Assembly: GCA_003153315.1 (NCBI GenBank) | Contig: PLYA01000028.1 | Location: 1 to 64,000 of the forward strand | Reading direction: 5' to 3' | From: Bacteroidota bacterium | Lineage (GTDB): Bacteria; Bacteroidota; Bacteroidia; B-17B0; Aurantibacillaceae | Length of the DNA stretch: 64,000 nucleotides | In this document: positions 17,486 to 25,953 of the stretch, piece by piece | Layout of the letters: each line of letters starts with the position of its first letter | Position numbering within the stretch: the stretch's first letter is position 1 | Position numbers and translations under genes: made by a program | Notes under the pieces: generated by a model | The model's input: only the letters and a program-made list of their open reading frames with translations | Databases searched by the model: none | What the model was told of the DNA's origin: nothing

Positions 17486-17975
17486 TTTTCAAATTTATTA
17501 TGGTTTTTAAAAACACAATATCTTCAGATTTACTCTTTTTAAACTCATATTCTATGGGATTCCCCGATTTCATTCGGATACTTATAAGACCTATTCCGGC
17601 ATTTCCTTTATCACTATTGTTTTCATTTAATTTCTTTTTATAAAAATCCTTCAGTCCCGCTTCATCTAAAGAATTAATAAAATCTACGTGCTTTTTAAAG
17701 GGTTCCTGATCTGCTTTTCCTAAAGTACTGGTTAAAACAAACTCCAATAAATTATCCGACTTCAAATATCCATCAATACTTGTTATTTCTCCCGAAAAAC
17801 CATGTTGTGCATAATATTCATAAACATTGGATACCATTTCGTCAAAAATGTAACGTATCCTTTTTTGAAGCAAGGGGCTTTTAGCAATGGCTTCCGTATT
17901 ACTTTTAATGTTTCTTAGTAATTGTTTTTTTACCTGAAAGCTAACAGGTCCACTATATGAAAACAGGTAGTTCAT
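17478..17975 (-). CDS. SiaB-family protein kinase (HATPase-type)
   Basis: 165-residue protein of the SiaB family, a Ser/Thr kinase built on a histidine-kinase-like ATPase fold. N-box-like DEMVSNVYEYY (about residues 46-56) and G-box-like DKGNAGIGLISIR (about 122-134) are visible. It should phosphorylate the SiaC-like protein encoded by the overlapping downstream gene. Located 47 bp after the phosphatase gene, in the order phosphatase-kinase-substrate as in siaABC. Confidence 0.83.
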   Translation of the reverse strand: MNYLFSYSGPVSFQVKKQLLRNIKSNTEAIAKSPLLQKRIRYIFDEMVSNVYEYYAQHGFSGEITSIDGYLKSDNLLEFVLTSTLGKADQEPFKKHVDFINSLDEAGLKDFYKKKLNENNSDKGNAGIGLISIRMKSGNPIEYEFKKSKSEDIVFLKTIINLKNE

Positions 17976-18022
17976 TGCAGCAAAGATAATAGCAAAAAAG
18001 ACATCAAAACCGACTAATTTTA

Positions 18023-20068
18023 TTAAGGAACACGGAAGCCCATAACTAATATATCATCGTTTTGCTTGCGATTTCCTTTCCATTCTAAGAGTGTTTTTTC
18101 CAACAATATCCTTTGCTCTTCTATAGGAAGTTTATATGCTTGGGTCAACACTTCTTTAAATCTTGGTGCCATCAGTTTCTTTTTAGTATGCTCACCCACC
18201 TGATCGGCATAACCATCTGTACCCATATATACCATTGTTCCTGATTTCAATAAAACCTCGGTTGTACTTACCCCTTTTTTAGAACTTAAGGCAAATACCC
18301 CGTGTACTGACTTTACTTGTGGGTCTAACTGTGTTAGCCCGGTATCATCAATTATAAAAGCAGGGTGATTAGCTGAAGCAAAATAAAGTTTTCTCGTTTC
18401 TATATCTATTTTGCAAATAGATATATCCATTCCGTCTGCAAAAGCATCATTTTTATCCTTTTTATTTGAAAGCGTATTGGTTACACCCTCTCCTAAACTT
18501 TCTATTATAGCATAAGGATCGGTAATCTTTTTAAAGTTTACAATCTCATTAAGCAAGGTGCTTCCTATCATACTTAAGAATGCACCGGGAACACCATGCC
18601 CCGTACAATCAACAGAAGCAAAAAACAAATCAGAACCCTGTTTTGTGAACCAATAAAAATCTCCGCTCACAATATCCTTTGGCATATATAAAACAAAAAA
18701 GTCTTTTAAATACGCTTTAATATCTTCCTCATCAGCTAAAATAGAATGCTGTATATGTCTTGCATAATTAATACTATCTACTATTTGCTTTTGTTTTTCT
18801 TCTACCAATTGTTTTTGTTGTTCAATTAGCTGGTTTTTTGTTTCCAGTTCTTTGTTTATTCTTTTCTTCTGCAAATAACTCCTCAATACAAAAAGCCCCG
18901 ATGCAGAAACCAGAATAAGAAAAGCTATAATAAACCAAATAATAATCCGCTGTTTTTGCTGCTTAGCCTGTTCTATGGCCATTTGCTTTCCATGTTCGGC
19001 CTTAATTGCTATATCCTTTGTTTCAAATTCAAAACGCAATTGTTTTACTTCCGCCTCTTTACGCATGTTTATATTCATCATGCTGTCGGCATATATCTTA
19101 TACAATTTATAAAAATAAAAGGCATTCTTATAATCCTTTAATGAGTCGTTAACTACATATAAACCATAATATACATTATAGTAGCTTAGTATGCGCCTGT
19201 TATTATTAGCATACTTTAAAGCCTCTTCCAGATAGGGTTTAGCTTCCCTATATTTTTTTTGATGAATAAGGATACGCCCTTTCCAATAATTTACCATAGA
19301 GAAAAAAGATGTATCAGCAATTTTTTTTGCTATTTCATAAGCCCTATCTACATGGTTTTTGGCAGCTATCAAATCATCCTTACTTAAATAAATGCCTCCC
19401 ACATTTATGTGGTAAGTAATTAAAGAATTTTCGGCATCAGGTTTAGTCTTTATTTCCAGTTCTTTTACTTCTATAGCTTTTAAACCATAATACAGGGCAC
19501 TATCTGTTTTATTCATCCGCCCGTATAAAGTTGCCATATTATTATAATCACTGCCGATATATGATTTATTACCCAGCAAGATATCAGCCTTCAATCCCTT
19601 TTTAACAGTTTGCAATGCCTTATCAAATTCTTCCATTTGTGTTTCTATGGCTGCAATATTGTTATACGAACTATTCAGTAACTCGGGGTCAATATCATCC
19701 TTTTCTAATATGAGAGCCGCTTTTTGGTAATAATCAAGTGCATCTATAGATTTGGAACCGGTATAATAATACACCCCTATATTGTTATAGGCACGGGCCT
19801 TTTCTCTGAGGAAAATACGTTTGGATTTTTCATCCTTTACAGATTTATTTTTTTCAGCAAGGTCAAGAATCTGATTGCTGTATTTTTGAATATCATTAAA
19901 ATCGCACAGCTCAGAAATCTGCCCAAGTATTCTTATTCTACTTGTATCGGTATTGGTTTTAGGAAGTAATTGAAGCAAGGAATCAACTTCTTTGTTTTGA
20001 CAAAAACCGGTTACTGAAATTAAAAAGAAAGAAAGATTAAAGATACATACCAATAAGGTCTTCTTCAT
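18023..20068 (-). CDS. TPR-sensor SpoIIE/PP2C phosphatase of the Sia-like operon
   Basis: 681 residues: signal peptide (to about CQ at 24), TPR region to about 345, membrane helix (IIIWFIIAFLILVSASGLFV), coiled coil rich in Lys/Gln, then a SpoIIE phosphatase with intact metal motifs (VSGDFYWFT, VDCTGHGVPGAF, ADGMDIS, GTDGYADQVG, NDDILVMGF). It is the functional counterpart of SiaA, but the sensor is a TPR solenoid instead of the dCache/HAMP sensor of Pseudomonas. It is first in the operon with the SiaB-like, SiaC-like and GNAT genes. Likely target: the phosphorylated SiaC-like protein. Confidence 0.87.
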   Translation of the reverse strand: MKKTLLVCIFNLSFFLISVTGFCQNKEVDSLLQLLPKTNTDTSRIRILGQISELCDFNDIQKYSNQILDLAEKNKSVKDEKSKRIFLREKARAYNNIGVYYYTGSKSIDALDYYQKAALILEKDDIDPELLNSSYNNIAAIETQMEEFDKALQTVKKGLKADILLGNKSYIGSDYNNMATLYGRMNKTDSALYYGLKAIEVKELEIKTKPDAENSLITYHINVGGIYLSKDDLIAAKNHVDRAYEIAKKIADTSFFSMVNYWKGRILIHQKKYREAKPYLEEALKYANNNRRILSYYNVYYGLYVVNDSLKDYKNAFYFYKLYKIYADSMMNINMRKEAEVKQLRFEFETKDIAIKAEHGKQMAIEQAKQQKQRIIIWFIIAFLILVSASGLFVLRSYLQKKRINKELETKNQLIEQQKQLVEEKQKQIVDSINYARHIQHSILADEEDIKAYLKDFFVLYMPKDIVSGDFYWFTKQGSDLFFASVDCTGHGVPGAFLSMIGSTLLNEIVNFKKITDPYAIIESLGEGVTNTLSNKKDKNDAFADGMDISICKIDIETRKLYFASANHPAFIIDDTGLTQLDPQVKSVHGVFALSSKKGVSTTEVLLKSGTMVYMGTDGYADQVGEHTKKKLMAPRFKEVLTQAYKLPIEEQRILLEKTLLEWKGNRKQNDDILVMGFRVP

Positions 20069-20122
20069 AAAGCAAAGTAAATACGATATAAAGATAGTGC
20101 TTTTACTTAATTGAAGTATCTG

Positions 20123-20926
20123 CTATAGGGCATGCTCAGCAGGCTCAACTTTTCTTTCCTGCATTAGTTGTTTATATATACCATCCCATAGGTCTATACG
20201 TTTTTGCAAAGATTCCATAGTTGTTTGCTCTGCTTCTTTCCAGAATTGTTCATTAACATCACAAAGGTTAGCCGTCATTTGTAATGCCAGATTGCTATGA
20301 TGGCCTCCGTCAACTTCTATATGCCTTTCCAGGTAATATTTAAAGATTGAAATGCTATCGGGGAAATTCTTGTGTATATCATTTACAATAGAAAGAAACA
20401 TGGCAGGAATAAGGTCTTCGCGCCCAAAAGTAAAAATAGCCGATTGCAGGTACTCTTTATTACTCTTGATAATTTTAAACGTAAAATCAACAAAGTTGCG
20501 GGCTTCTTCGGGAGTATTTGAAACAGTAAATGCAGCATTAAAGTCTCCGTTGTTTTTTAATGTTTCAATAAATCTTTCAATCTGAGAGGTATCTGCGCCG
20601 CATTGCTGCATGGCATCCAGGTATAATTCAAAATGACTTTTGCGGTTACCAAAACTATCTACATCAGATTCTTCGCCAACCACTATTTCGTTAATAAGAA
20701 ACCGGGTATCTGCCGAACCTTTTGGAAACCAAGGCACCGTAGTGCAGGTAAGGTTGTTTTGCAATGCCTTTAATAAAGACATAAAATCCCAAACGGCATA
20801 TACATGGTATTGCATAAAAACCTTCAGGTCGTTTACATCCTTAATGGCCGAATAAACCTTATGGTTAATGATTTGCTGCCTTAAAGGCTCTATAGCTTTT
20901 TTAATCTTCTCAATGTGTTCGTTCAT
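20123..20926 (-). CDS. DUF3050 protein, heme-oxygenase-like diiron fold
   Basis: 267 residues matching DUF3050 along the whole length. Possible metal-ligand motifs of heme-oxygenase-like diiron proteins are seen: QYHVYAVWDFMSL (about 39-51), VGEESDVDSFG (about 83-93) and ERHIEVDGGHHSNLA (about 209-223). The family probably carries out an oxidative reaction, but no substrate is established. It is last in a five-gene operon (1-bp gap from the LprI-like gene). Cytoplasmic; no signal peptide. Confidence 0.8.
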   Translation of the reverse strand: MNEHIEKIKKAIEPLRQQIINHKVYSAIKDVNDLKVFMQYHVYAVWDFMSLLKALQNNLTCTTVPWFPKGSADTRFLINEIVVGEESDVDSFGNRKSHFELYLDAMQQCGADTSQIERFIETLKNNGDFNAAFTVSNTPEEARNFVDFTFKIIKSNKEYLQSAIFTFGREDLIPAMFLSIVNDIHKNFPDSISIFKYYLERHIEVDGGHHSNLALQMTANLCDVNEQFWKEAEQTTMESLQKRIDLWDGIYKQLMQERKVEPAEHAL

Positions 20927-20927
20927 T

Positions 20928-21338
20928 TTATTTATCTTTTATTAAGTCATAGTACCTTTTAAGTTCTATAGCCCTGTTCTTAACTGCCTGTGTTTTTCTG
21001 TACCACGCCATGGAGTAATACATGGTGCCTTGCATTTCGGCGTAATATATCTTATCAATCAAACTGAATTCTTTATCACGGTATGTTATCCACTCTTTTT
21101 GTGCGTTTATCAGGTCGGTTTTAGTTGGTTGACTTAAGGCTTTCATCAGCAGTTTATAGTTTGCGTTCAGGGCTTTATCCCATGCATCCATGGCAGCCAT
21201 ACCGCAATTGCACATGCCTGCGGTTGTGCTGCTGTCTTTTAAACATGTATCATAAGCAGTATCAATAGGATCTGCTTTCTCGCTTTGAGAAAAACTTTGT
21301 AAGGAAACAAATAGGAATATTATAAGTAGTTGTTTCAT
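20928..21338 (-). CDS. LprI-like (DUF1311) secreted protein
   Basis: 136 residues with a signal peptide (to about FSQ at 18) and the DUF1311/LprI pattern: two early cysteines (DTCLKDSST, MCNCGMAAMDAWDKALN), LNANYKLLM, and LINAQKEWITYRDKEF. The family includes the mycobacterial lysozyme inhibitor LprI; most members are uncharacterised periplasmic proteins. Third gene from the end of the operon, with 3-bp and 1-bp gaps on either side, suggesting tight co-expression. Confidence 0.75.
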   Translation of the reverse strand: MKQLLIIFLFVSLQSFSQSEKADPIDTAYDTCLKDSSTTAGMCNCGMAAMDAWDKALNANYKLLMKALSQPTKTDLINAQKEWITYRDKEFSLIDKIYYAEMQGTMYYSMAWYRKTQAVKNRAIELKRYYDLIKDK

Positions 21339-21341
21339 ATT

Positions 21342-21938
21342 TTAATCTGCTAATGCGCCAATAAAAATAGATTGTACTTTTTTATTCTTCAAATCAAATG
21401 CAATTCCGCCATATTCGGTTCCGGCAATAATACTTTCTTCATGTATAGCTGTGGTATCAATAAACTCTTTATAAGCACTTAGCACTTCCTGCATGGTGCT
21501 GCCAATGCCAATACTCCTTTTAGTTTTTAAGGAGCAGGGCACAGTAAGAGTAATAATATTTACCTGCTGAACAGAATCTGCAGGGCCCATCATATTAAGT
21601 TTTATACCTTGTTTGGTATAGTTCCAATCCTGATGATAGGCATTGTCGGCCCCCCATAATTCGGGTGCTGTTTTAGTATCCGGTTGCCCTATAAGGCTAA
21701 TGAGTTTCTTGCTATCTAAACCCAATGATATGCCTCCAACATTTTCGCTATACATTAAGTTACCTTCAGCTGTGCCGGTATTGGCTTCCGGATGGCTTGC
21801 TTTAAGTGCTAAGGAGTCTCCTATTTTTAGCGAATCCTTTATTTGCAGCGCCTCTTTATTTTGTGTGTTACTGTTATCATTGCAAGAAGCTAACAAAATA
21901 GTTATTGCGCAAACAAGTTGTATGGGTTGTTTTTTCAT
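21342..21938 (-). CDS. Lipoprotein of unknown function
   Basis: 198 residues with a lipobox (ILLASCNDN) and a low-complexity linker of Asn, Gln and Lys. The folded part has two similar halves: GGISLGLDSKKLISLIGQPD and KRSIGIGSTMQEVLSAYKEF. Both resemble the SmpA/BamE-like or DUF-type repeats in which a glycine-rich strand is followed by a helix. No family was named with confidence. It sits 6 bp after the racemase gene. Confidence 0.65.
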   Translation of the reverse strand: MKKQPIQLVCAITILLASCNDNSNTQNKEALQIKDSLKIGDSLALKASHPEANTGTAEGNLMYSENVGGISLGLDSKKLISLIGQPDTKTAPELWGADNAYHQDWNYTKQGIKLNMMGPADSVQQVNIITLTVPCSLKTKRSIGIGSTMQEVLSAYKEFIDTTAIHEESIIAGTEYGGIAFDLKNKKVQSIFIGALAD

Positions 21939-21944
21939 TTTTTG

Positions 21945-22634
21945 TTATTGAAGTGCAAAGTTCACAGCTGCTTTGGCATGAATAGCTGTTGTATCAAAAA
22001 TTGTGGTTGGGCATTCTACCTGGGTAATAAGTAAAGACATCTCAGTACAACCAAATATAACACCTTGTGCGCCTTGTTGCTTTAGTTTGTTTATTATTTC
22101 GAGGTACTTGGTTTTTGTTTCGTCTTTAAAAATTCCTTTGGTTAATTCGTTAAAGATAGATTCGTGTATAAAATTCTGGTCGGCACTACCGGGTACAACA
22201 ACTTCCAAACCAAACTTTGCAAGACGGTCTTTAAAGAAAGCATGCTGCATGGTAAATTTAGTGCCAATAAGGGCAACCTTGCTAACCTTTTGGCTTACTA
22301 TTTCCTTAGCCGTTTCTTCGGCAATATGCAATAGGGGTATTTTTATTTTTGTTCTCACAATGTCGGCAACCAGGTGTGGGGTATTGGTTGCCATTACAAT
22401 ACAATCTGCCCCTGCGGTTTCAAGCTTTTGGGCAATGGTAGTTAGCATGGTTTCTATTTGCTGCCAGTCGTCTTTTTCCTGAAGGATTTTAAACTCATTA
22501 AAATCTACCGAGTAAAGAAACAGTTTAGCCGAGTGCGAGCCACCAAGCCTTTGGTTGGTTAGTTGGTTAATGGTTTTATAATAAACCGAAGTAGAATACC
22601 AACTAAGCCCGCCTATAAGCCCTAATGTTTTCAT
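21945..22634 (-). CDS. Aspartate/glutamate racemase family protein (Thr/Cys active site type)
   Basis: 229 residues, PLP-independent amino-acid racemase fold (two pseudo-symmetric halves). The N-terminal catalytic position is Thr83 (MATNTPH) and the C-terminal one Cys196 (GVIFGCTEMS). A Thr/Cys pair in place of Cys/Cys matches the L-aspartate/glutamate-specific racemase type of E. coli (YgeA), which has Thr83 and Cys197. Other family motifs: GLIGGLSWYST and ALIGTKFTM. Product would be D-Asp/D-Glu or the reverse. Operonic with envelope proteins. Confidence 0.85.
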   Translation of the reverse strand: MKTLGLIGGLSWYSTSVYYKTINQLTNQRLGGSHSAKLFLYSVDFNEFKILQEKDDWQQIETMLTTIAQKLETAGADCIVMATNTPHLVADIVRTKIKIPLLHIAEETAKEIVSQKVSKVALIGTKFTMQHAFFKDRLAKFGLEVVVPGSADQNFIHESIFNELTKGIFKDETKTKYLEIINKLKQQGAQGVIFGCTEMSLLITQVECPTTIFDTTAIHAKAAVNFALQ

Positions 22635-22640
22635 TTTCCA

Positions 22641-23159
22641 TCAACCTTTTAACTGCTGCTTTACAAACTGTGCGCTCTCTATAATATCAAGCGCCCAGCG
22701 TATATCTTTCTTTTTATTAAAGGGTACGGGCTTACCTTTTTTATCGGTATAAACATTGATATGCCTGTGCAAAAACTTAATCAGTATGGTGTAGTTTCCT
22801 TTTTGAATGGTGTAAAGAAAGGTATAATACAAACTGCCTGCAGCGCCTTCTTCGCAAGAAAATTCTTTCATCTCTAGCTTGTGCTTGTTTTTATGCACCT
22901 CATCAAATTTATAACAGGCATCGGTTATAGAATCTAATTTCTTTGCCTGTTTTTGGTTATACACTTCTATTACAAAAGGCTCTACGCTTTCTTTAATGTT
23001 CTCATTATTCTTTAAAATAACGGCAGGCACAGAATCGGGATAAGACAACTGAAAGCCGGTTTCTTTATCGGTAAATGTTTTCTTAGCGGCTTTGCCTGTT
23101 TTGCTTTGTGCGCAAACAGCAAGGCTGCTGCATATAAATAGAATGAGGAGTTGTTTCAT
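22641..23159 (-). CDS. Secreted protein of unknown function
   Basis: From the start at 23159 the 172-residue product has a clean signal peptide (MKQLLILFICSSLAVCAQ); an in-frame ATG 24 bp upstream would add a charged extension before it and is less likely. The mature part has a FTDKETGFQLSYPDSVPAV motif, common in PsbP/DUF-like secreted Bacteroidota proteins, and two cysteines (DACYKF, EFSCEEG). First gene of the five-gene operon. No function assigned. Confidence 0.65.
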   Translation of the reverse strand: MKQLLILFICSSLAVCAQSKTGKAAKKTFTDKETGFQLSYPDSVPAVILKNNENIKESVEPFVIEVYNQKQAKKLDSITDACYKFDEVHKNKHKLEMKEFSCEEGAAGSLYYTFLYTIQKGNYTILIKFLHRHINVYTDKKGKPVPFNKKKDIRWALDIIESAQFVKQQLKG

Positions 23160-23253
23160 TTTTTTTGGAATGTTGCGTTGCAAAAGTAGTTATTTATTTG
23201 GGCGTTCTCCGCATTAGCGGGCCGGGCTTTATGTGTTGCATGGCGGCTTGCTT

Positions 23254-23505
23254 TCAGCCCTCATGCTGCTGCCTGTTCTCTTTGGTAAAAATGCCCAGCA
23301 GCCATGCTTTATCTACGGCGCCGTGGCGGGTGCACACCCCCAGTAGTTTATATATAATACGTATTTCTTTGTTTGCCCATCCTTCTGACAGATGAAAAAA
23401 ATCGGCTATCTGTTCTTTGCTGTATTCTTTTGCCCAAAATACTAAAACGGCAAATTGGCGGTTGGTTAGTGTGTGGGTTAGGTCTGATGGCGCTGTTGTT
23501 TCCAT
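23254..23505 (-). CDS. Small LuxR-type helix-turn-helix regulator
   Basis: 83-residue protein that is little more than a GerE/LuxR C-terminal DNA-binding domain: LTNRQFAVLVFWAKEYSKEQ, IADFFHLSEGWANKEI and IIYKLLGV follow the usual helix pattern. No receiver or ligand domain is attached. Divergent from the FnIII gene at 23629, with two perfect palindromes (23530-23543 and 23551-23576) between them as candidate binding sites. Autoregulation and control of the neighbour are inferred. Confidence 0.7.
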   Translation of the reverse strand: METTAPSDLTHTLTNRQFAVLVFWAKEYSKEQIADFFHLSEGWANKEIRIIYKLLGVCTRHGAVDKAWLLGIFTKENRQQHEG

Positions 23506-23529
23506 GACTCTAATTTTTATTCAATTTAC

Positions 23530-23576
23530 CACTTTATAAAGTGCCAAACAAAAAAGTACACAAACGTGTACTTTTT
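23530..23576. promoter_or_regulatory. Two perfect palindromes in the divergent intergenic region
   Basis: Palindrome A is CACTTTATAAAGTG (23530-23543, 14 bp, no loop). Palindrome B has arms AAAAAGTACAC (23551-23561) and GTGTACTTTTT (23566-23576) around AAAC. Palindrome B ends 17 bp before a -7 box (TAGATTTG, 23594-23601) that would drive the + strand gene. Dimer-binding operator sites are the likeliest reading; palindrome B could also end transcripts on either strand. Confidence 0.6.
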
Positions 23577-23593
23577 AAGAAACTAATCCTGTT

Positions 23594-23601
23594 TAGATTT
23601 G
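23594..23601 (+). promoter_or_regulatory. -7 box TAGATTTG for the FnIII gene
   Basis: Full match to TAnnTTTG, 27 bp before the ATG at 23629. The T-run ending palindrome B lies near the -33 position, so a protein on that palindrome would block the promoter. Confidence 0.55.
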
Positions 23602-23628
23602 GAGCATTAACTTTTAAAAAAAACTATC

Positions 23629-24391
23629 ATGGCAGCAACCCACCCAAACCTAGCCGTAATGCACTGCACCGCCTTTGAGCCGGTAGAAGTTTATAATTTG
23701 GCTACTAATATTATTACCAATGGTATGTATGTAAACACACCTACGTTTACGGCTATACCCGTACCCATTGGCACTACTACCACGGGTTTTTTAGGAGCAG
23801 TAACCAAACTGGGCAGCCTTATTGCATCGGCAAAGGGCAATAGCGACAATATTAATTCGCGCGATACGCAATCGGTATTGGTGCACGATACGTATTTAAA
23901 ACCCCTGCTTACTTATGCCAACACGGTGGCTAACCATAATTTAACTATTATTAATTTAAGCGGGTTCGATCATAACAACCAACCTGCCAAACACGGCATA
24001 CCCCCTACCCCCGTTATATCAAACATAAGCGATAAAAAACGTGCAGACGGCGAAGCAAAAATTAACCTGGTAAAGAAAAAGAAAGCAACAGCCGGCACCA
24101 CAAAAAGCACCCCTAAAATAAACCTAAAGTACAGCGCACGCATTACCAATGCACCTGCTACGGCTACCAGCGTATGGGTAACCGAGCTATCGGCCGTGGG
24201 CCTTAACGATTTAATACTAACCGGATTGATAAAAAAACAACGAAATAGCCGTAGAGGTACGTGCCGAAGACGGGAAACTGAAAAGCCCCTGGAGTGCTGC
24301 GGTAAACTATACCTCACGCACATCGGCATCGCCTCGCCCTACAACCACCCCAACTACCACCACGGGTACCACACCGCCTGCTACGGGCTAA
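23629..24391 (+). CDS. FnIII-like protein, frameshifted at an A7 run
   Basis: The first 201 codons encode a cytoplasmic-looking protein with a helical N-terminal half and a beta-rich second half (KINLKYSARI, TSVWVTELSAVGLND). At seven adenines (24231-24237) the frame breaks. Uncorrected, it runs into an Arg/Cys/His-rich tail ending at 24408. With one A fewer the sequence continues as KNNEIAVEVRAEDGKLKSPW, the expected closing strands of an FnIII-type domain, then a Thr/Pro tail ending at 24391. So the gene has a one-base insertion, a sequencing homopolymer error, or uses slippage. It shares its layout (helical part plus FnIII) and its closeness to a tandem array with the gene at 46023. Confidence 0.6.
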
Positions 24392-24479
24392 ACAAGGCCC
24401 TCCATTAAGCCTTAACAGGCATTATATAGCATTTCTTCTGCCTTTGCAAGGCAATTAACACCCTACATTATGCTTTTAA

Positions 24480-24773
24480 GTAGGTACATTAGGCTCAAAA
24501 GTAGGTACTTTAAACTCTAAAGTATGTACATTGAATCCTAAAGTAGGTACTTTAAACTCTAAAGTATGTACGTTGAATCCTAAAGTAGGTACTTCAATTT
24601 CTAAAGTATGTACGTTGAATCCTAAAGTAGGTACTTCAATTTCTAAAGTAGGTACTTTGAATCCTAAAGTAGGTACTTCAATTTCTAAAGTAGGTACTTT
24701 AAACACTAAAGTAGGTACTTTAAACTCTAAAGTATGTACGTTAAACGCTAAAGTATGCACCTTAGGCGCTTAT
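24480..24773. repeat. Tandem array 2: fourteen 21-bp units without indels
   Basis: Fourteen 21-bp units in exact register (14 x 21 = 294 bp), consensus GTAGGTACTTTAAACTCTAAA. Two sub-types (GTAGGTACTT and GTATGTACGTT) partly alternate. Each unit contains the palindromic GTAC core. Like array 1 it is open on both strands because of its length, giving heptads such as VGTLNSK, but nothing supports translation. The flanks (24392-24479 and 24774-24921) contain no gene that I can support; the array lies between the FnIII gene and the DUF262-HEPN pair. Confidence 0.9.
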
Positions 24774-24921
24774 GTAGGGTGTTTTTGGTGGAAATGGGGA
24801 GGTGGGCTTACTTTATATGTAAGCTTTTTGCGGTTTTTGTATGAATTAAATTTGTTGTTTATCTATTGGGTATTTATACTTTTACATAAATAACAGTAAT
24901 AGCAACATAATAAAAGAAGAT

Positions 24922-25953
24922 ATGGCTGAAGAAATTTTAACCCAGTTAAACACTCAAAAAAGATTAGTAGATTTTAACTCTTATGATATCAGCGTAAAAG
25001 AACTAATTGGAATGGTAGGTGATAATATTATTGATATTGCGCCAGAGTATCAGAGACAATTTCGCTGGTCCGAAGAAAGACAATCACAATTAATCGAATC
25101 CGTTTTTCTAGGTATTCCTATTCCAAATCTATTTATGGCAACCAATCCAGATAGCACATGGGAACTTATAGATGGAGTACAAAGACTAAGCAGTTTAATA
25201 CACTTTGCGGCAGATGCTAAAACAAGAGCAAAAATAGGATTAAAGAACCCTTTAAAAATAAAATCTTTGCAAAAACTTAGTTCTTTTAATGATAAGATAT
25301 TTGAAGAGTTTCCAAAAACCATTCAACTTGAATTTTTATTAAAATCACTTAAAATAACTACTCTAAGTGATAAGAGTGATTTAAATGTGCGTTTTGATCT
25401 TTTTGAACGATTGAATACTGGAGGTGTAAAACTAACAGATCAAGAAATTCGGTCTTGCATTTATCGTGGCAAGTTTAACGATTTTATCAAAGAAATTTCC
25501 GCTAATAAATATTTCAAAATTGCCGTAAAACTTCCAAAAGAAAGGGAAACAGATGGAACACGCGAAGAATTAGCTCTACGTTTTTTCGCTTTTTTAAACA
25601 ACTATAAATCTTTTGACCACAGTGTTGTGGATTTTTTAAACCATTATATGGCAAACGCATCTAAATCGTTTGACTATGATGCTGAAAAAAGCATATTTGA
25701 AAGTACATTTAAAGAACTAGCGAAACTTCCTGAAGGTATTTCAAGAAAACGAACTACAACACCTACGAATCTTTTTGAGGCAGTTGCAGTAGGTGCTGCA
25801 CTTTCAATTAAAAAAACTGGCAAATTAAACTTAAAAAACGCTAGTGATTGGATCAACTCTGAAGAGCTAACTAAATTAACAACAGGGGCTACTAACTCCA
25901 GAGTGAAAGTCAAAGGGAGAATAGAATTTTGCTACAATAAGTTCAAAAAATAA
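24922..25953 (+). CDS. DUF262 (ParB/GmrSD-N-like) protein of a two-gene module
   Basis: 343 residues. The DUF262 domain is clear: PEYQRQFRWSEERQSQLIES (42-61), GIPIPNLFM, and IDGVQRLSSL (83-92) in place of the usual DGQQR. Residues 140-200 continue with FDLFERLNTGGVKLTDQEIR, also typical. The C-terminal HNH nuclease domain (DUF1524) of GmrSD-like enzymes is absent. DUF262 proteins are NTP-dependent, nuclease-related components of several phage-defence systems. The stop overlaps the ATG of the HEPN gene by one base (TAATG), so the two are translated together. Probable anti-phage or toxin-type module; function inferred. Confidence 0.82.
   Translation: MAEEILTQLNTQKRLVDFNSYDISVKELIGMVGDNIIDIAPEYQRQFRWSEERQSQLIESVFLGIPIPNLFMATNPDSTWELIDGVQRLSSLIHFAADAKTRAKIGLKNPLKIKSLQKLSSFNDKIFEEFPKTIQLEFLLKSLKITTLSDKSDLNVRFDLFERLNTGGVKLTDQEIRSCIYRGKFNDFIKEISANKYFKIAVKLPKERETDGTREELALRFFAFLNNYKSFDHSVVDFLNHYMANASKSFDYDAEKSIFESTFKELAKLPEGISRKRTTTPTNLFEAVAVGAALSIKKTGKLNLKNASDWINSEELTKLTTGATNSRVKVKGRIEFCYNKFKK

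Noticed and set aside
24476-24893. Open frames on both strands across tandem array 2
   Set aside because: Same reason; both strands give heptads of equal quality, so neither is convincing coding sequence.
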